Positions 32,608 to 41,060 of a stretch of DNA of 50,854 nt are shown here, one piece after another. Each line of letters starts with the position of its first letter. Positions within the stretch are counted from its first letter, which is position 1. The notes beneath the pieces were generated by a model. The model searched no databases. It was not told where the DNA came from and worked only from the letters and a program-made list of their open reading frames with translations. Position numbers and translations under genes: made by a program. The DNA comes from Candidatus Dojkabacteria bacterium (lineage in GTDB: Bacteria; Patescibacteria; Dojkabacteria; B142; JAFGFJ01), in contig JAFGFJ010000004.1 of NCBI GenBank assembly GCA_016931155.1, forward strand, positions 1 to 50,854. Direction: 5' to 3'.

Positions 32608-33834
32608 TTACTCACCTATAATTATATTACTCTCATTTTTACTCACATTCAGTATCCCTATTCCCGCTGATTTTGTTTCCCCAACATTACCACTCTTTCC
32701 AGGATTAAAACCAACAACAATATTGTCAAATAAATAAGAAATGCCCACATAACCTGCCGACAGTTTAACATCTATTCCAGTTGAGTTATCATAAAGATGA
32801 CTTTCTATAGCCTGATTGCCATTTTCATCAATCCTTTTCGTTGACACAAAAATAAGACTATTCTTTGTATCAACACTAAGGGCAACGACATCATCCAACT
32901 CTTGGAGAACTTCAACTTGTGTTTTTGTCTTAATATTTCTTATTGTAAGGTTTGGCTCATCCTTTTTATAGGGCCAATAGACTACTCTGTTGTCATCAAG
33001 CCAGTGAACGTATTTACCTTGAAAACTATCCATAACCTTCCCATCAAGTCCTATGATATTTACAGACAAGTACTCTTGTTCCTCTCCGCTCTCACTCGAC
33101 GTCGGATCAATTGACTTGCTGACTGTATCTTCAACAACAATTGCTTTTCTGTCTGGACTGAGCTTAAGAGAAAAGCCAGCATCATCTGTTAAAATAGTGG
33201 GAGGAAAACCACCTGTCTGAAAAAGCTTATCTGTTTCTTTTGTGTCCATATTGATCAAATAAACAGCATCATTCAGAACAAATTGATAAGCAATTCTGCC
33301 TACACTGTCATATGCAAAAGTGTGTTTATTCCCTTCAGAGGAAACTTCAAGTTTTGTCAAAGTATCAGCAGAAGTAAAATCAAACATATATACTTCTGAA
33401 GCTGACCCAGTACTATCATATGATTCAACAATAGTTTGATCGAAAGTAAACAATGTATCTTTAATACAGGAAATATCTTTGTAGCCTTCTACGTTTGAAG
33501 AAATCAGTGTACTCTTCTCCAGATCGATATCATATTTGTATAGTTCACACCCCCAAATATAATAAAACAACCTTCCCTCTTTAACAGTTGGAGCTGGAAC
33601 TGGCTGTTCCCTAAATTCATCGATGGCTTTATTTAGCTCTTTTTCCCTTGTTTTGTCAAACTGTATCTCGAGTGCTAAATATACAAAAAAAGCAAGACAA
33701 GCAAAGAATATTAAAATTCCAGGAATGACAAAAACAATAGAAGACAACTTGCGCTTTTTCTTATCCAGCAAGGCTTTCTTCCTTGCCTGATCTGCCAGCA
33801 TTAAATTTGATTGCTTTATTTCCGGGGTAGACAT
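32608..33834 (-). CDS. Single-pass membrane protein with propeller-like domain (408 aa)
   Basis: A cytoplasmic basic stretch (KKALLDKKKRKL) precedes one TM helix (VFVIPGILIFFACLAFFVYLAL). The outer part holds repeated beta units with Asp/Ser turns, such as AYDSVGRIAYQFVLNDAVYLI, KLSPDRKAIVVEDT and VHWLDDNRVVYWPYKKDE. SPDRK-type turns are typical of TolB-like propellers. It has no known catalytic motif. It lies between yebC (5-base gap) and ruvC (18-base gap), apparently in one transcript. It shares its plan with the 336-residue protein at 5611-6621. Confidence 0.72.
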   Translation of the reverse strand: MSTPEIKQSNLMLADQARKKALLDKKKRKLSSIVFVIPGILIFFACLAFFVYLALEIQFDKTREKELNKAIDEFREQPVPAPTVKEGRLFYYIWGCELYKYDIDLEKSTLISSNVEGYKDISCIKDTLFTFDQTIVESYDSTGSASEVYMFDFTSADTLTKLEVSSEGNKHTFAYDSVGRIAYQFVLNDAVYLINMDTKETDKLFQTGGFPPTILTDDAGFSLKLSPDRKAIVVEDTVSKSIDPTSSESGEEQEYLSVNIIGLDGKVMDSFQGKYVHWLDDNRVVYWPYKKDEPNLTIRNIKTKTQVEVLQELDDVVALSVDTKNSLIFVSTKRIDENGNQAIESHLYDNSTGIDVKLSAGYVGISYLFDNIVVGFNPGKSGNVGETKSAGIGILNVSKNESNIIIGE

Positions 33835-33839
33835 ACAAC

Positions 33840-34637
33840 TTAACTAAGATCTACATTTGTCCAAACATTTTGCACATCTTCAAGCTCCTCAAGCCTTTCC
33901 ATGAAATTTTCTACTTTTTCTTTTTTGTCCTCAGCAAGTACTACTTTTTCTTTTGCAATTTTTATTATTTCTGCTGTTTCTATTTTAAAACCATTTTTCT
34001 CTACCGCTTCACGAACTTTTGCAAGGTCAGCTTTTGAAGTAAATATTTCGAAGTAGTCTGTATTATTCCCTTCATCATCCTGATCCGAATACTCCTGAAT
34101 ATCTTCAACACCTTCTATTTCAAACATTTCAAGCTCAGCACTCTGATTATCAATTTTTTCATATGTGTCTTCCTTTCCAAACTTTTCAGATTTTTTTAAT
34201 TTCGCCGGCATAACCGATATCAATCCTTTTTCTTCAAATTGCCAAGATACACTGCCTGGACCAGCCATCTTACCTCCCATACTTTCAACCGTTGTCCGCA
34301 CATTATTTACTGTTCTGTTTGGATTATCAGTCTGTGTATCTATCAGGACAGCAATACTACCAGGGCCGTATGCCTCATAGGTCACCTTCTCTATCCTCCC
34401 CGACTTTAATTCACCTGTTCCCTTTTTTACAGCACGTTCAACATTGTCAGAAGGCATATTTGCAGCTTTTGCCTTATCAATTGCAAGTCTCAAAGTAAAA
34501 TTAAAATTCGGATCGCCACCACCTTCCTGAGCCGCAAGAGTAATTGCCTGACTAAACTTAGTAAATAATGCCCCTCTAGCCGCATCATTTGCTCCTTTTT
34601 GTCTCTTTATTTTTGCCCACTTTGAGTGACCAGACAT
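33840..34637 (-). CDS. yebC: YebC/PmpR-family protein (265 aa)
   Basis: The N-terminal signature is MSGHSKWAKIKRQKGANDAA and continues RGALFTKFSQAITLAAQEGG. Then follow NMPSDNVERAVKKGTGELKS and VTYEAYGPGSIAVLIDTQTD, the conserved core of the family. A C-terminal acidic domain (EDKKEKVENFMERLEELEDV) closes it. Members have been described as DNA-binding regulators and, more recently, as translation factors that help ribosomes stalled on proline-rich or similar sequences. There is no SD before the ATG. Slightly longer than usual through an insert near EKFGKEDTYEKIDNQ. Confidence 0.95.
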   Translation of the reverse strand: MSGHSKWAKIKRQKGANDAARGALFTKFSQAITLAAQEGGGDPNFNFTLRLAIDKAKAANMPSDNVERAVKKGTGELKSGRIEKVTYEAYGPGSIAVLIDTQTDNPNRTVNNVRTTVESMGGKMAGPGSVSWQFEEKGLISVMPAKLKKSEKFGKEDTYEKIDNQSAELEMFEIEGVEDIQEYSDQDDEGNNTDYFEIFTSKADLAKVREAVEKNGFKIETAEIIKIAKEKVVLAEDKKEKVENFMERLEELEDVQNVWTNVDLS

Positions 34638-34688
34638 ATTTATTTTAATAATTCAAAACAGTCATCTGAGTTTATCATATTTAACAAA

Positions 34689-36092
34689 CTAATTTATGCC
34701 ATTGTCACCAATCACAACAACAATATCCCCTGTATGCCTGTAGGGAAAAACATTTTCAATTAAAACAATTTTGGTACCAAAAATATTTTCAAGCTCCTTG
34801 ATTGTCTCGATATATTTTACTGGTTCTTTTGTGTATACAATCGTCTCAGAATAATGATCTCTGCTGTTGCCAACATTGATTACCTTAGCACCAACATTTG
34901 AAATCCATCTGGCCTTTTTTGTTCCAATCCCTGGAACAGCCGTGCCATTCAGCAATTCTATCCTTGCTTGCTCACGTTGTACCTCAACATTAAAAAATAT
35001 CTTTGTTACATCCTCATCTATACGCTCAATCATAGGAATTTTCCTTCCTCCCTCACTCATATAACTTGATGTCTCTTTTGTATAACCTGCTTTTACTCTG
35101 TCAAAACTTACTTCACGCAGCAACCATATTAATCTTCTAAATTCACCAGGTTCAAAATTTGACCTTACACTCCTGGAGATTTCTTCTGATGCGTTCTTTA
35201 CTTCATATAGCTTGTCAATTTCATCAAGACTCAGTACCAGCCCCTTTATAGCAGAAAACTGATGAGCATGTTTAGTATCCCTACCTTGAGTATCGGCCAT
35301 TACTATAGACATAAAATCTTCCTCATCAACCCTATGCTTTCCTTTCTCAATTTCAAAAATGCCCTTTTCATTTCTAATATCTTCATCCCTCAATTCTTCC
35401 ACCACTTCGACCTCCACCTTTCCATAAACAGCCAGAAGCGTCTGGAAATCTTCTTTATCAATACTCAAATACCTGTCTATTCTGACTGAAAGTAAACTTT
35501 CAACAGCATCTACCATAAGATCCAGACAGACCGGCTCTTCCCTTAGTCTACCCCAATTATATAGCTTCTTGAGAGAGGACTGTTTGTTTTCACTCGCTAT
35601 GTAGACCTCGATATCCGGATCAACAACAAAAATTCCGAGTGTTTTTTTCTCCGGGTCAAGAGCCAATACAGAAAGTGAATCAACAAAAGCAATATCCTCA
35701 TTTTTTCTATCAAGTCCAATCAGTAAAACATTTATTCTTCTCTCCCCCTTCCATACTTCTTCTCTTTCACTACGATCTCCAATCTCTCTACTAAATTTTA
35801 TTGAGTAAAAACCCTTTATATTTGGATAAACTACAAAAATTATTGGAGAGAAAAAAACAAGAGAGAATACAATAACCAACACTGTCCTAACTAGCCGTGA
35901 ATCCACTTTACCTTTGAAAATGTTTTTTCTTTTTGTGGATCTACTGTGTGTTCTTTTATACCAAAATCTACTGATCCTGGCTGTCAAAGAAGAAAAAATG
36001 TTTTGTTTTTGAGCAAAAGGCTTAGTCCCTTCTCGTCTTTTTACCTTTCTTTTTTCCCGAAGGGATCGCTTCTTTTTTAGAAACATCTTCAA
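34689..36092 (-). CDS. LCP-like protein with LytR_C domain, degenerate (467 aa)
   Basis: A very basic cytoplasmic N-terminus (KKKRSLREKRKVKRREG) leads to one TM helix (TVLVIVFSLVFFSPIIFVVY). The next region INVLLIGLDRKNEDIAFVDS and TLGIFVVDPDIEVYIAS matches the LytR-CpsA-Psr core by layout, but the usual RSD and IPRDT motifs are not conserved. The C-terminus QARIELLNGTAVPGIGTKKA with VVVIGDN is a LytR_C domain. LCP enzymes transfer polymers to the cell wall. The ATG at 36092 overlaps rluD by 71 bases; a TTG near 35984 is an alternative start, but it would remove part of the basic region. Confidence 0.72.
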   Translation of the reverse strand: MKMFLKKKRSLREKRKVKRREGTKPFAQKQNIFSSLTARISRFWYKRTHSRSTKRKNIFKGKVDSRLVRTVLVIVFSLVFFSPIIFVVYPNIKGFYSIKFSREIGDRSEREEVWKGERRINVLLIGLDRKNEDIAFVDSLSVLALDPEKKTLGIFVVDPDIEVYIASENKQSSLKKLYNWGRLREEPVCLDLMVDAVESLLSVRIDRYLSIDKEDFQTLLAVYGKVEVEVVEELRDEDIRNEKGIFEIEKGKHRVDEEDFMSIVMADTQGRDTKHAHQFSAIKGLVLSLDEIDKLYEVKNASEEISRSVRSNFEPGEFRRLIWLLREVSFDRVKAGYTKETSSYMSEGGRKIPMIERIDEDVTKIFFNVEVQREQARIELLNGTAVPGIGTKKARWISNVGAKVINVGNSRDHYSETIVYTKEPVKYIETIKELENIFGTKIVLIENVFPYRHTGDIVVVIGDNGIN

Positions 36093-37065
36093 TTATATCT
36101 TTTATTTTGACCTTGGAATCTTTATCATAAATGAAGCTCATTACTTCTGTTGGTATTCCGATATCTATCGTTTTTTTTCTTCCAGCTTTTGCATCTCTCA
36201 GGAATGGAAGAGTCAGAGAACTTGAGTGCAGCATAAGTCTTGGTGCCCTTTCTCCACCATAAACAACATCCCCGGCAATCGGAAAACCAAGAGAAGATAG
36301 ATGCACTCTTATCTGATGAGTTCTACCTGTCTTGGGACTGGCCTCAACAAGAGAGTACTTTCTGTCTTCTCCAAATATTCTTAGAGATCTAAATACTGTT
36401 TCTGCAAGTTTTCCTCCTCTTTCCACTACTGCAAATTTTTTCCTTGCCTTTGGGTTTCTTCCCAGAAAATTTCTAACCACCAGCTCGTTTCTACCTGCAA
36501 ACAAACTACTTATATCTCCAGTCACAATTGCGTAATATTTTTTTTCAACTTTTTGTTCACTGAAAAGCTTGGAATAATACCAAAGTGCCTCGTTTGTTTT
36601 GGCTACCATAATCAATCCGGATGTTTCTTTATCGAGCCTATGAATAAGCCCAGATCTGAAACTTATTCCAACATCTTTAAGACTAGCATAATGACCTAGT
36701 AGAGCGTTTAACAAAGTCCCCTGCCAGTTTCCTGTTGCCGGATGCACTGTCATTCCTGCAGGTTTATTAACTATCACCAGATTGTCATCTTCATATACAA
36801 TGTCCAATCCAATATCCTCTGGCTCAACTTCAACCTGATGATCAAAAATTTTGGGGGTAATTTCAATGGTATCACCCTTTTTTACCCTGTAATTTGCCTT
36901 AAATTCGACAGTGTTATTTATCATTACGCAATTACCTTCTATCTGTTTTTTCACGAAAGACCTACTCCAATCGTTGTTGTAGAAGGTAAGGTATAGATCA
37001 AGCCTCTTTCCCTCAACACTCTTTTCAACCTTGAATTTTCTTTTTTTAGTTTGTATTTCTGACAC
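36022..37065 (-). CDS. rluD: RluA-family 23S rRNA pseudouridine synthase (RluD-like)
   Basis: An S4 RNA-binding domain at the N-terminus (VEKSVEGKRLDLYLTFYNND through YRVKKGDTIEITPKI) is followed by the RluA catalytic domain: VNKPAGMTVHPATGNWQGTL, then LIHRLDKETSGLIMVAKT with the catalytic Asp, then EASPKTGRTHQIRVHLSSLG and PIAGDVVYGG. It isomerises uridine to pseudouridine in large-subunit rRNA (helix 69 for RluD); the exact target is inferred. A Lys/Arg-rich tail (GKKKGKKTRRD) is the part that overlaps the LCP-like gene. It overlaps the lspA stop by 20 bases at its start. Confidence 0.92.
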   Translation of the reverse strand: MSEIQTKKRKFKVEKSVEGKRLDLYLTFYNNDWSRSFVKKQIEGNCVMINNTVEFKANYRVKKGDTIEITPKIFDHQVEVEPEDIGLDIVYEDDNLVIVNKPAGMTVHPATGNWQGTLLNALLGHYASLKDVGISFRSGLIHRLDKETSGLIMVAKTNEALWYYSKLFSEQKVEKKYYAIVTGDISSLFAGRNELVVRNFLGRNPKARKKFAVVERGGKLAETVFRSLRIFGEDRKYSLVEASPKTGRTHQIRVHLSSLGFPIAGDVVYGGERAPRLMLHSSSLTLPFLRDAKAGRKKTIDIGIPTEVMSFIYDKDSKVKIKDIIEDVSKKEAIPSGKKKGKKTRRD

Positions 37066-37477
37066 TTTTTCTATTTTTAATAAACAAAATTGTAACTATT
37101 ATCAGAGAAGTAGTGATTAATAAATCAGCAATGTTAAAGCTTGGAATTATTCCAATATTTATATAGTCCACTACTCCTTCTCTAAGCACTCTATCTATCA
37201 AATTACTCAGCCCTGCTCCAAGTAAAATTAACAAGGGAACAAGATAAGTTTTGTCTTCAAGTTTAATCATAAATATAGTCAAAATTACCCCAAATAAATT
37301 TAACAAAAGTCCTATCGGAATTTCTTTGCCAAAAATTCCAAATGCAACACCTTTGTTCAATACATAATCTTTTTCATTAATTGTTACAAAAAGTTTAACA
37401 GTTTGATCAATAAAGATGATCGTAAATAGTAATATCCATTCCCACAGAGTTCTTTTTATTGTGCCCTTTGATCTCAC
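37046..37477 (-). CDS. lspA: Lipoprotein signal peptidase II (LspA)
   Basis: The small four-TM protein (143 aa) keeps the active-site motifs: GAGLSNLIDRVLREGVVDYI (Asn and the first catalytic Asp) and PSFNIADLLITTSLII (second catalytic Asp). The N-terminus has the usual TM1 with IIFIDQTVKLFV. It cleaves the signal peptides of lipoproteins after lipid modification of the Cys. It lies next to the Lgt-like gene, the enzyme acting one step earlier. Confidence 0.93.
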   Translation of the reverse strand: MRSKGTIKRTLWEWILLFTIIFIDQTVKLFVTINEKDYVLNKGVAFGIFGKEIPIGLLLNLFGVILTIFMIKLEDKTYLVPLLILLGAGLSNLIDRVLREGVVDYINIGIIPSFNIADLLITTSLIIVTILFIKNRKSVRNTN

Positions 37478-37507
37478 AATCGATTTTATAATTTTCCCTT
37501 TGTTCTA

Positions 37508-38404
37508 CTAAAAAGTCTTTCCTGTTTTTCCTCTCACTCCATAAGAAACATTATATCCCCCTCTTTCTCGCACATCCTTCCCAGAATCCTCTCCTCTCTG
37601 CCGAAATATTCTCCTCTTCTCCTGAATTTCTTTTTGCTCTCTATCAATCTTTTTAACCGGAAATAAAGTGAATGAAGACAAAACGACAAGAATAGCAAGT
37701 ATATGACCAAAATCAATCATACCATTTTCTGAAATATATCCTTCCGTCATAAATCTTAGAAGTGACTGCATCAATCCCCAAATAAGTAAATATAAGCCAG
37801 ACACAACTCCTTTTTTTTCTCTCATCGATCTCGAAAGAGCAATGATTGAAACCATAGCCAATCCAATTATTTCTATAAGTTGAACTGGAAATCTACCTGC
37901 TTTGTCTTCTGTATAGGTTAAAGAAAAAATCCCATCATAGACACAACCATAGTATGCTGAAGACAAAAATAGTCCTGTCACTAATAGAATATGTGCCGGG
38001 ATAATTGCCATTACAACTTTATCAAGAATACCCCTCGTATCTTTTATTCTCTTTTTTGATAAAACCGAAAACCAGCAACCAAGTATTACTCCAAAAGGAA
38101 GCATAGGATAATAAAGATTCCCATCCCAGAACTTTAGAAAACCCAGAACCAGATCAAAAATATTTTCAATGTTGTAATGTGCTATGCTTAATGTAAACCC
38201 GACTATTCGAATGGTTAAAAGCCCGGCAAAAACACCGGAAAGACCAATATCAAAGCTATCTTCATCCCTAATCCTGTCCAGCTTTTCTATGTCTCTAAAC
38301 CTCAAAAACCATAGTATTCCCAAAAATACTATTATTGAAATAACCGAGAAACCAAGAAGAGTGGAAACTTCGAAATTTATAATTGTAAATAAGCTCTTTA
38401 ACAT
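37508..38404 (-). CDS. lgt: Divergent Lgt-like prolipoprotein diacylglyceryl transferase (298 aa)
   Basis: About seven TM helices and the region GRFPVQLIEIIGLAMVSIIA, corresponding to the RxPxQLYE part of Lgt, support the call, as does lspA immediately downstream. Two other Lgt landmarks are changed: the stretch YYPMLPFGVILGCW replaces the usual SFHGG with its His, and AYYGCVYDGIF stands where a GRxGNFxNGE motif is expected. The C-terminus is strongly charged (EIQEKRRIFRQRGE). It would attach diacylglycerol to lipobox Cys in the membrane. Activity is uncertain; it could be a paralogue with another role. Confidence 0.68.
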   Translation of the reverse strand: MLKSLFTIINFEVSTLLGFSVISIIVFLGILWFLRFRDIEKLDRIRDEDSFDIGLSGVFAGLLTIRIVGFTLSIAHYNIENIFDLVLGFLKFWDGNLYYPMLPFGVILGCWFSVLSKKRIKDTRGILDKVVMAIIPAHILLVTGLFLSSAYYGCVYDGIFSLTYTEDKAGRFPVQLIEIIGLAMVSIIALSRSMREKKGVVSGLYLLIWGLMQSLLRFMTEGYISENGMIDFGHILAILVVLSSFTLFPVKKIDREQKEIQEKRRIFRQRGEDSGKDVRERGGYNVSYGVRGKTGKTF

Positions 38405-38417
38405 AATTATAATTTTA

Positions 38418-39725
38418 TCATTTAGTATCTAACTTGTGCCTCATAAGACTCAAAACCCCAGCGTAACTCAATACAGAAACAGTTGCAAGGATCATAAATC
38501 CATACAGGTTTACTACCTTATCCATAAGAAGGCCAAAAAGAAAAGCTGGTATTGATGCCAGTGTTTGATTTATTGCCATCCAAACACTATACACCCTACC
38601 CCTGAAAGACTCTTCTGTTTTTTCATGTATAAGAGCTTGAGCGGGAATAATAAGAAAAGGTGCCCCAAAAGCAATAAGCACTACTGAGATCATGCTTATT
38701 TCAAGAGAAGAAGGTATTTTTATGTGTGCAAATTCCTTAAATATAGCAAGTGCAGTAAGCATAAGACAACCGATTCCTATTACAAAGACACCCTCATTAA
38801 TTATTAAAAATTTTCTCCTGTTTTTACCGAATGTATTCATAACAATAAATCCCAAAAAGACTCCAATAGCTGCAGGAACAATAATTATAGAACCGATATT
38901 GTGAGAATCAATTCCGAAAAGCTCTCTTCCTATTCTGAAAACTACTGTCACTGAAGTCAGCACAGCGACCTGTACAATAAATATATGTAAAAGTGTATAT
39001 TTCATAACCCTGTTGTTTTTAATATAGTTAAGTCCCTGCTTCCATGACCCAAAAATCCCTGTAACTAATTTCCACAAGTTCGAAATATCCGGTTTTATTC
39101 TGTCAACAAGTGGAGGTATTTTTACAAACAAAAGCACAATCGTACCCGATAGAAAAAGTGCTGCAAGAAATACGAATATTCCCTGCTGTCCCAGCAACTT
39201 CAGAAGCTGACCTGACCCACCTATTCCAAAAATATAAGTTGAGTAAAGAGTAATTGAAAAAAGGGAATTCGCTAAAAGAATAGACTTCGTAGAAACAACA
39301 TTTGGGATTGTAGATCCTTCTGCCGGAATAAAAAATTGCTGAATAACGCTCATTAAAAGAATCGCGATGTATGAGATTGTCAAGCTTTCCCAACCCCTGA
39401 AAAGAAGGAAAAATAGCATAATAACAAACCTCAAAAGATTTGCTGCTATCATAATTTTCTTTCTGTCCCACCAGTCAACAATCACCCCACCAATACCCGA
39501 CAGAAAAAGAGCCGGAAGATTTGAAAGAAATACAATCAATCCAACTCCACTAGCGGTTCCTTTCAAACCAGCACTCAGCACTCCCTGGTCAGAAAGAATA
39601 GCCATGGAAATAGCAAAAGTGCCAATACCAACCTGAGTCAGGATCTGAGAACACCACAAGGAAAGAAAACTCTTGTTATACAATAATCCGGGCAGTACTT
39701 TTTTTGATCCAGATATTTCCTCCAT
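38418..39725 (-). CDS. MFS transporter (435 aa)
   Basis: Twelve hydrophobic segments in two halves, with the MFS loop motif after TM2 (GIGGVIVDWWDRKKIMIAAN) and the signature GRVYSVWMAINQTLASIPAF around the loop between TM10 and TM11. The family pattern is close to MFS_3/enterobactin-exporter-like proteins. The substrate cannot be told. The start is placed at ATG 39725, just behind a TATAAT; the upstream ATG at 39758 would lie inside that promoter. Its product would export a small molecule or lipid by proton exchange. Confidence 0.85.
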   Translation of the reverse strand: MEEISGSKKVLPGLLYNKSFLSLWCSQILTQVGIGTFAISMAILSDQGVLSAGLKGTASGVGLIVFLSNLPALFLSGIGGVIVDWWDRKKIMIAANLLRFVIMLFFLLFRGWESLTISYIAILLMSVIQQFFIPAEGSTIPNVVSTKSILLANSLFSITLYSTYIFGIGGSGQLLKLLGQQGIFVFLAALFLSGTIVLLFVKIPPLVDRIKPDISNLWKLVTGIFGSWKQGLNYIKNNRVMKYTLLHIFIVQVAVLTSVTVVFRIGRELFGIDSHNIGSIIIVPAAIGVFLGFIVMNTFGKNRRKFLIINEGVFVIGIGCLMLTALAIFKEFAHIKIPSSLEISMISVVLIAFGAPFLIIPAQALIHEKTEESFRGRVYSVWMAINQTLASIPAFLFGLLMDKVVNLYGFMILATVSVLSYAGVLSLMRHKLDTK

Positions 39726-39735
39726 GCAACAGACT

Positions 39736-39741
39736 ATTATA
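39736..39741 (-). promoter_or_regulatory. Perfect TATAAT 10 bases before the MFS start
   Basis: On the - strand TATAAT is followed by AGTCTGTTGC and then the ATG at 39725. The transcript would start about 3-5 bases before the codon, that is, leaderless or nearly so. No good -35 box stands at the usual distance. Confidence 0.5.
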
Positions 39742-39849
39742 CAATTGTCTTTGGTCAAGAGAAAGAGGAACTATATTTGGAGAAACCCTTTACTCGTTTT
39801 TCAATAAGTACTCTCGTATAAATCTGTTGTCTTTTCCTGAGATATTTAA

Positions 39850-40950
39850 TCAAATTATTATTCTTCCATCAACAAGAACCACTTTGCCATCAACAACAAT
39901 TTTCGAACCCTTAGTATTTTCCCCCGATATGCCACTTCCCATATCTTTCACAATATCCCAATGAATTGCACTACGATTTTTGCCTCCTCCTTCCTTGCCT
40001 TCATATGCCTTCCCAAGTGCAGTATGAATTGTCCCCCCAATTTTTTCATCAAAAAGAGTATTGTTCATAAATCTTTTTATTCCATAATTTGCAGCTATGG
40101 AAAATTCTCCTACTCTTCTCGCCCCTGGATCAATGTCCAGGGAAGCTTTTAGAGTGTCTTCTCCTTTTTCAGCACTGAATTTTATTACTTTTCCTTTTTT
40201 GAACCAAAGACGGATTCCCTTCACTTCTTTGTTCATTCTAATACTAGGAAACTCGTAGTATATATATCCATCCACACTATTCTCAAGAGGAGCACCAAAA
40301 ACTTCACCAGCTGGGATATTATTAAACTGCCTTGTGTCAGGAACGAAATATCTTTTCCTGAAACTCATCTTAAGATCCGTTTGATTTCCTACAACATGTA
40401 TTTCTTTTGTGTTGTCCAAAATCTTTTTCATTTTTTCAAGTTTTTTATGAATACTGGAATAATCCTGAAGACAAGCATTAAAATAGAAATCTTCGAGATC
40501 TTCAAGACTCATATTGGATTCTTGAGCCATTGAGTGAGTCGGATAATATAGTAGTGTCCAGGTTTTCTTCAAAAGCTTATCCATAATTGGACGTGATACT
40601 TTCTGTCTAATTATTACCTTCTTTGGATCAACTTCACTCAGATCTCTACTATTTGAATCAGCCACAATTGTCACCACTTTATCACACCACCCAATAAGAA
40701 ATTCTGTGATTTCCGGTTTTCTCTCAAGCATTTCCTTCGATGCATGATCATAAAAAAATTTCCCCGTGTCAGGAAGCCAGGTATCAACATGAATATTCGA
40801 CTGCTTAAGCACTCCATACTTGTAGACTTCCTTTGCTAATGGCGATCCAAGAGGATCTGTCAACCTCAACAAGATATTATCACCCTTTTTTGCAGAGACT
40901 GCTTTATCGATTATAAACCTGGCAAGTTTGGTATTTCTTGGATCAATCAT
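39850..40950 (-). CDS. M29-family aminopeptidase (366 aa)
   Basis: The start is set at ATG 40950 (MIDPRNTKLARFIIDKAVSA); the longer frame adds 11 hydrophobic residues with no parallel. The M29 fold (aminopeptidase T/AmpS type) is recognised from AGEVFGAPLENSVDGYIYYE, VGEFSIAANYGIKRFMNNTL, and GTIHTALGKAYEGKEGGGKN with AIHWDIVKDM, which contain the Glu, Glu, His, Tyr, His and Asp metal-site residues. It is a cytoplasmic dinuclear metallo-aminopeptidase that releases N-terminal residues from peptides, probably for amino-acid recovery. The length is a little under the usual 400-410. Confidence 0.9.
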   Translation of the reverse strand: MIDPRNTKLARFIIDKAVSAKKGDNILLRLTDPLGSPLAKEVYKYGVLKQSNIHVDTWLPDTGKFFYDHASKEMLERKPEITEFLIGWCDKVVTIVADSNSRDLSEVDPKKVIIRQKVSRPIMDKLLKKTWTLLYYPTHSMAQESNMSLEDLEDFYFNACLQDYSSIHKKLEKMKKILDNTKEIHVVGNQTDLKMSFRKRYFVPDTRQFNNIPAGEVFGAPLENSVDGYIYYEFPSIRMNKEVKGIRLWFKKGKVIKFSAEKGEDTLKASLDIDPGARRVGEFSIAANYGIKRFMNNTLFDEKIGGTIHTALGKAYEGKEGGGKNRSAIHWDIVKDMGSGISGENTKGSKIVVDGKVVLVDGRIII

Positions 40951-41060
40951 TCTAAATACATTAAATATAGATATTAATGACAATCAAAAGGTGTGTGAGT
41001 TACTATGGATTCTACATCATTTCTGGTTTAGCTTCCAGAGCGTGTGAGCCGGGTAAATAT

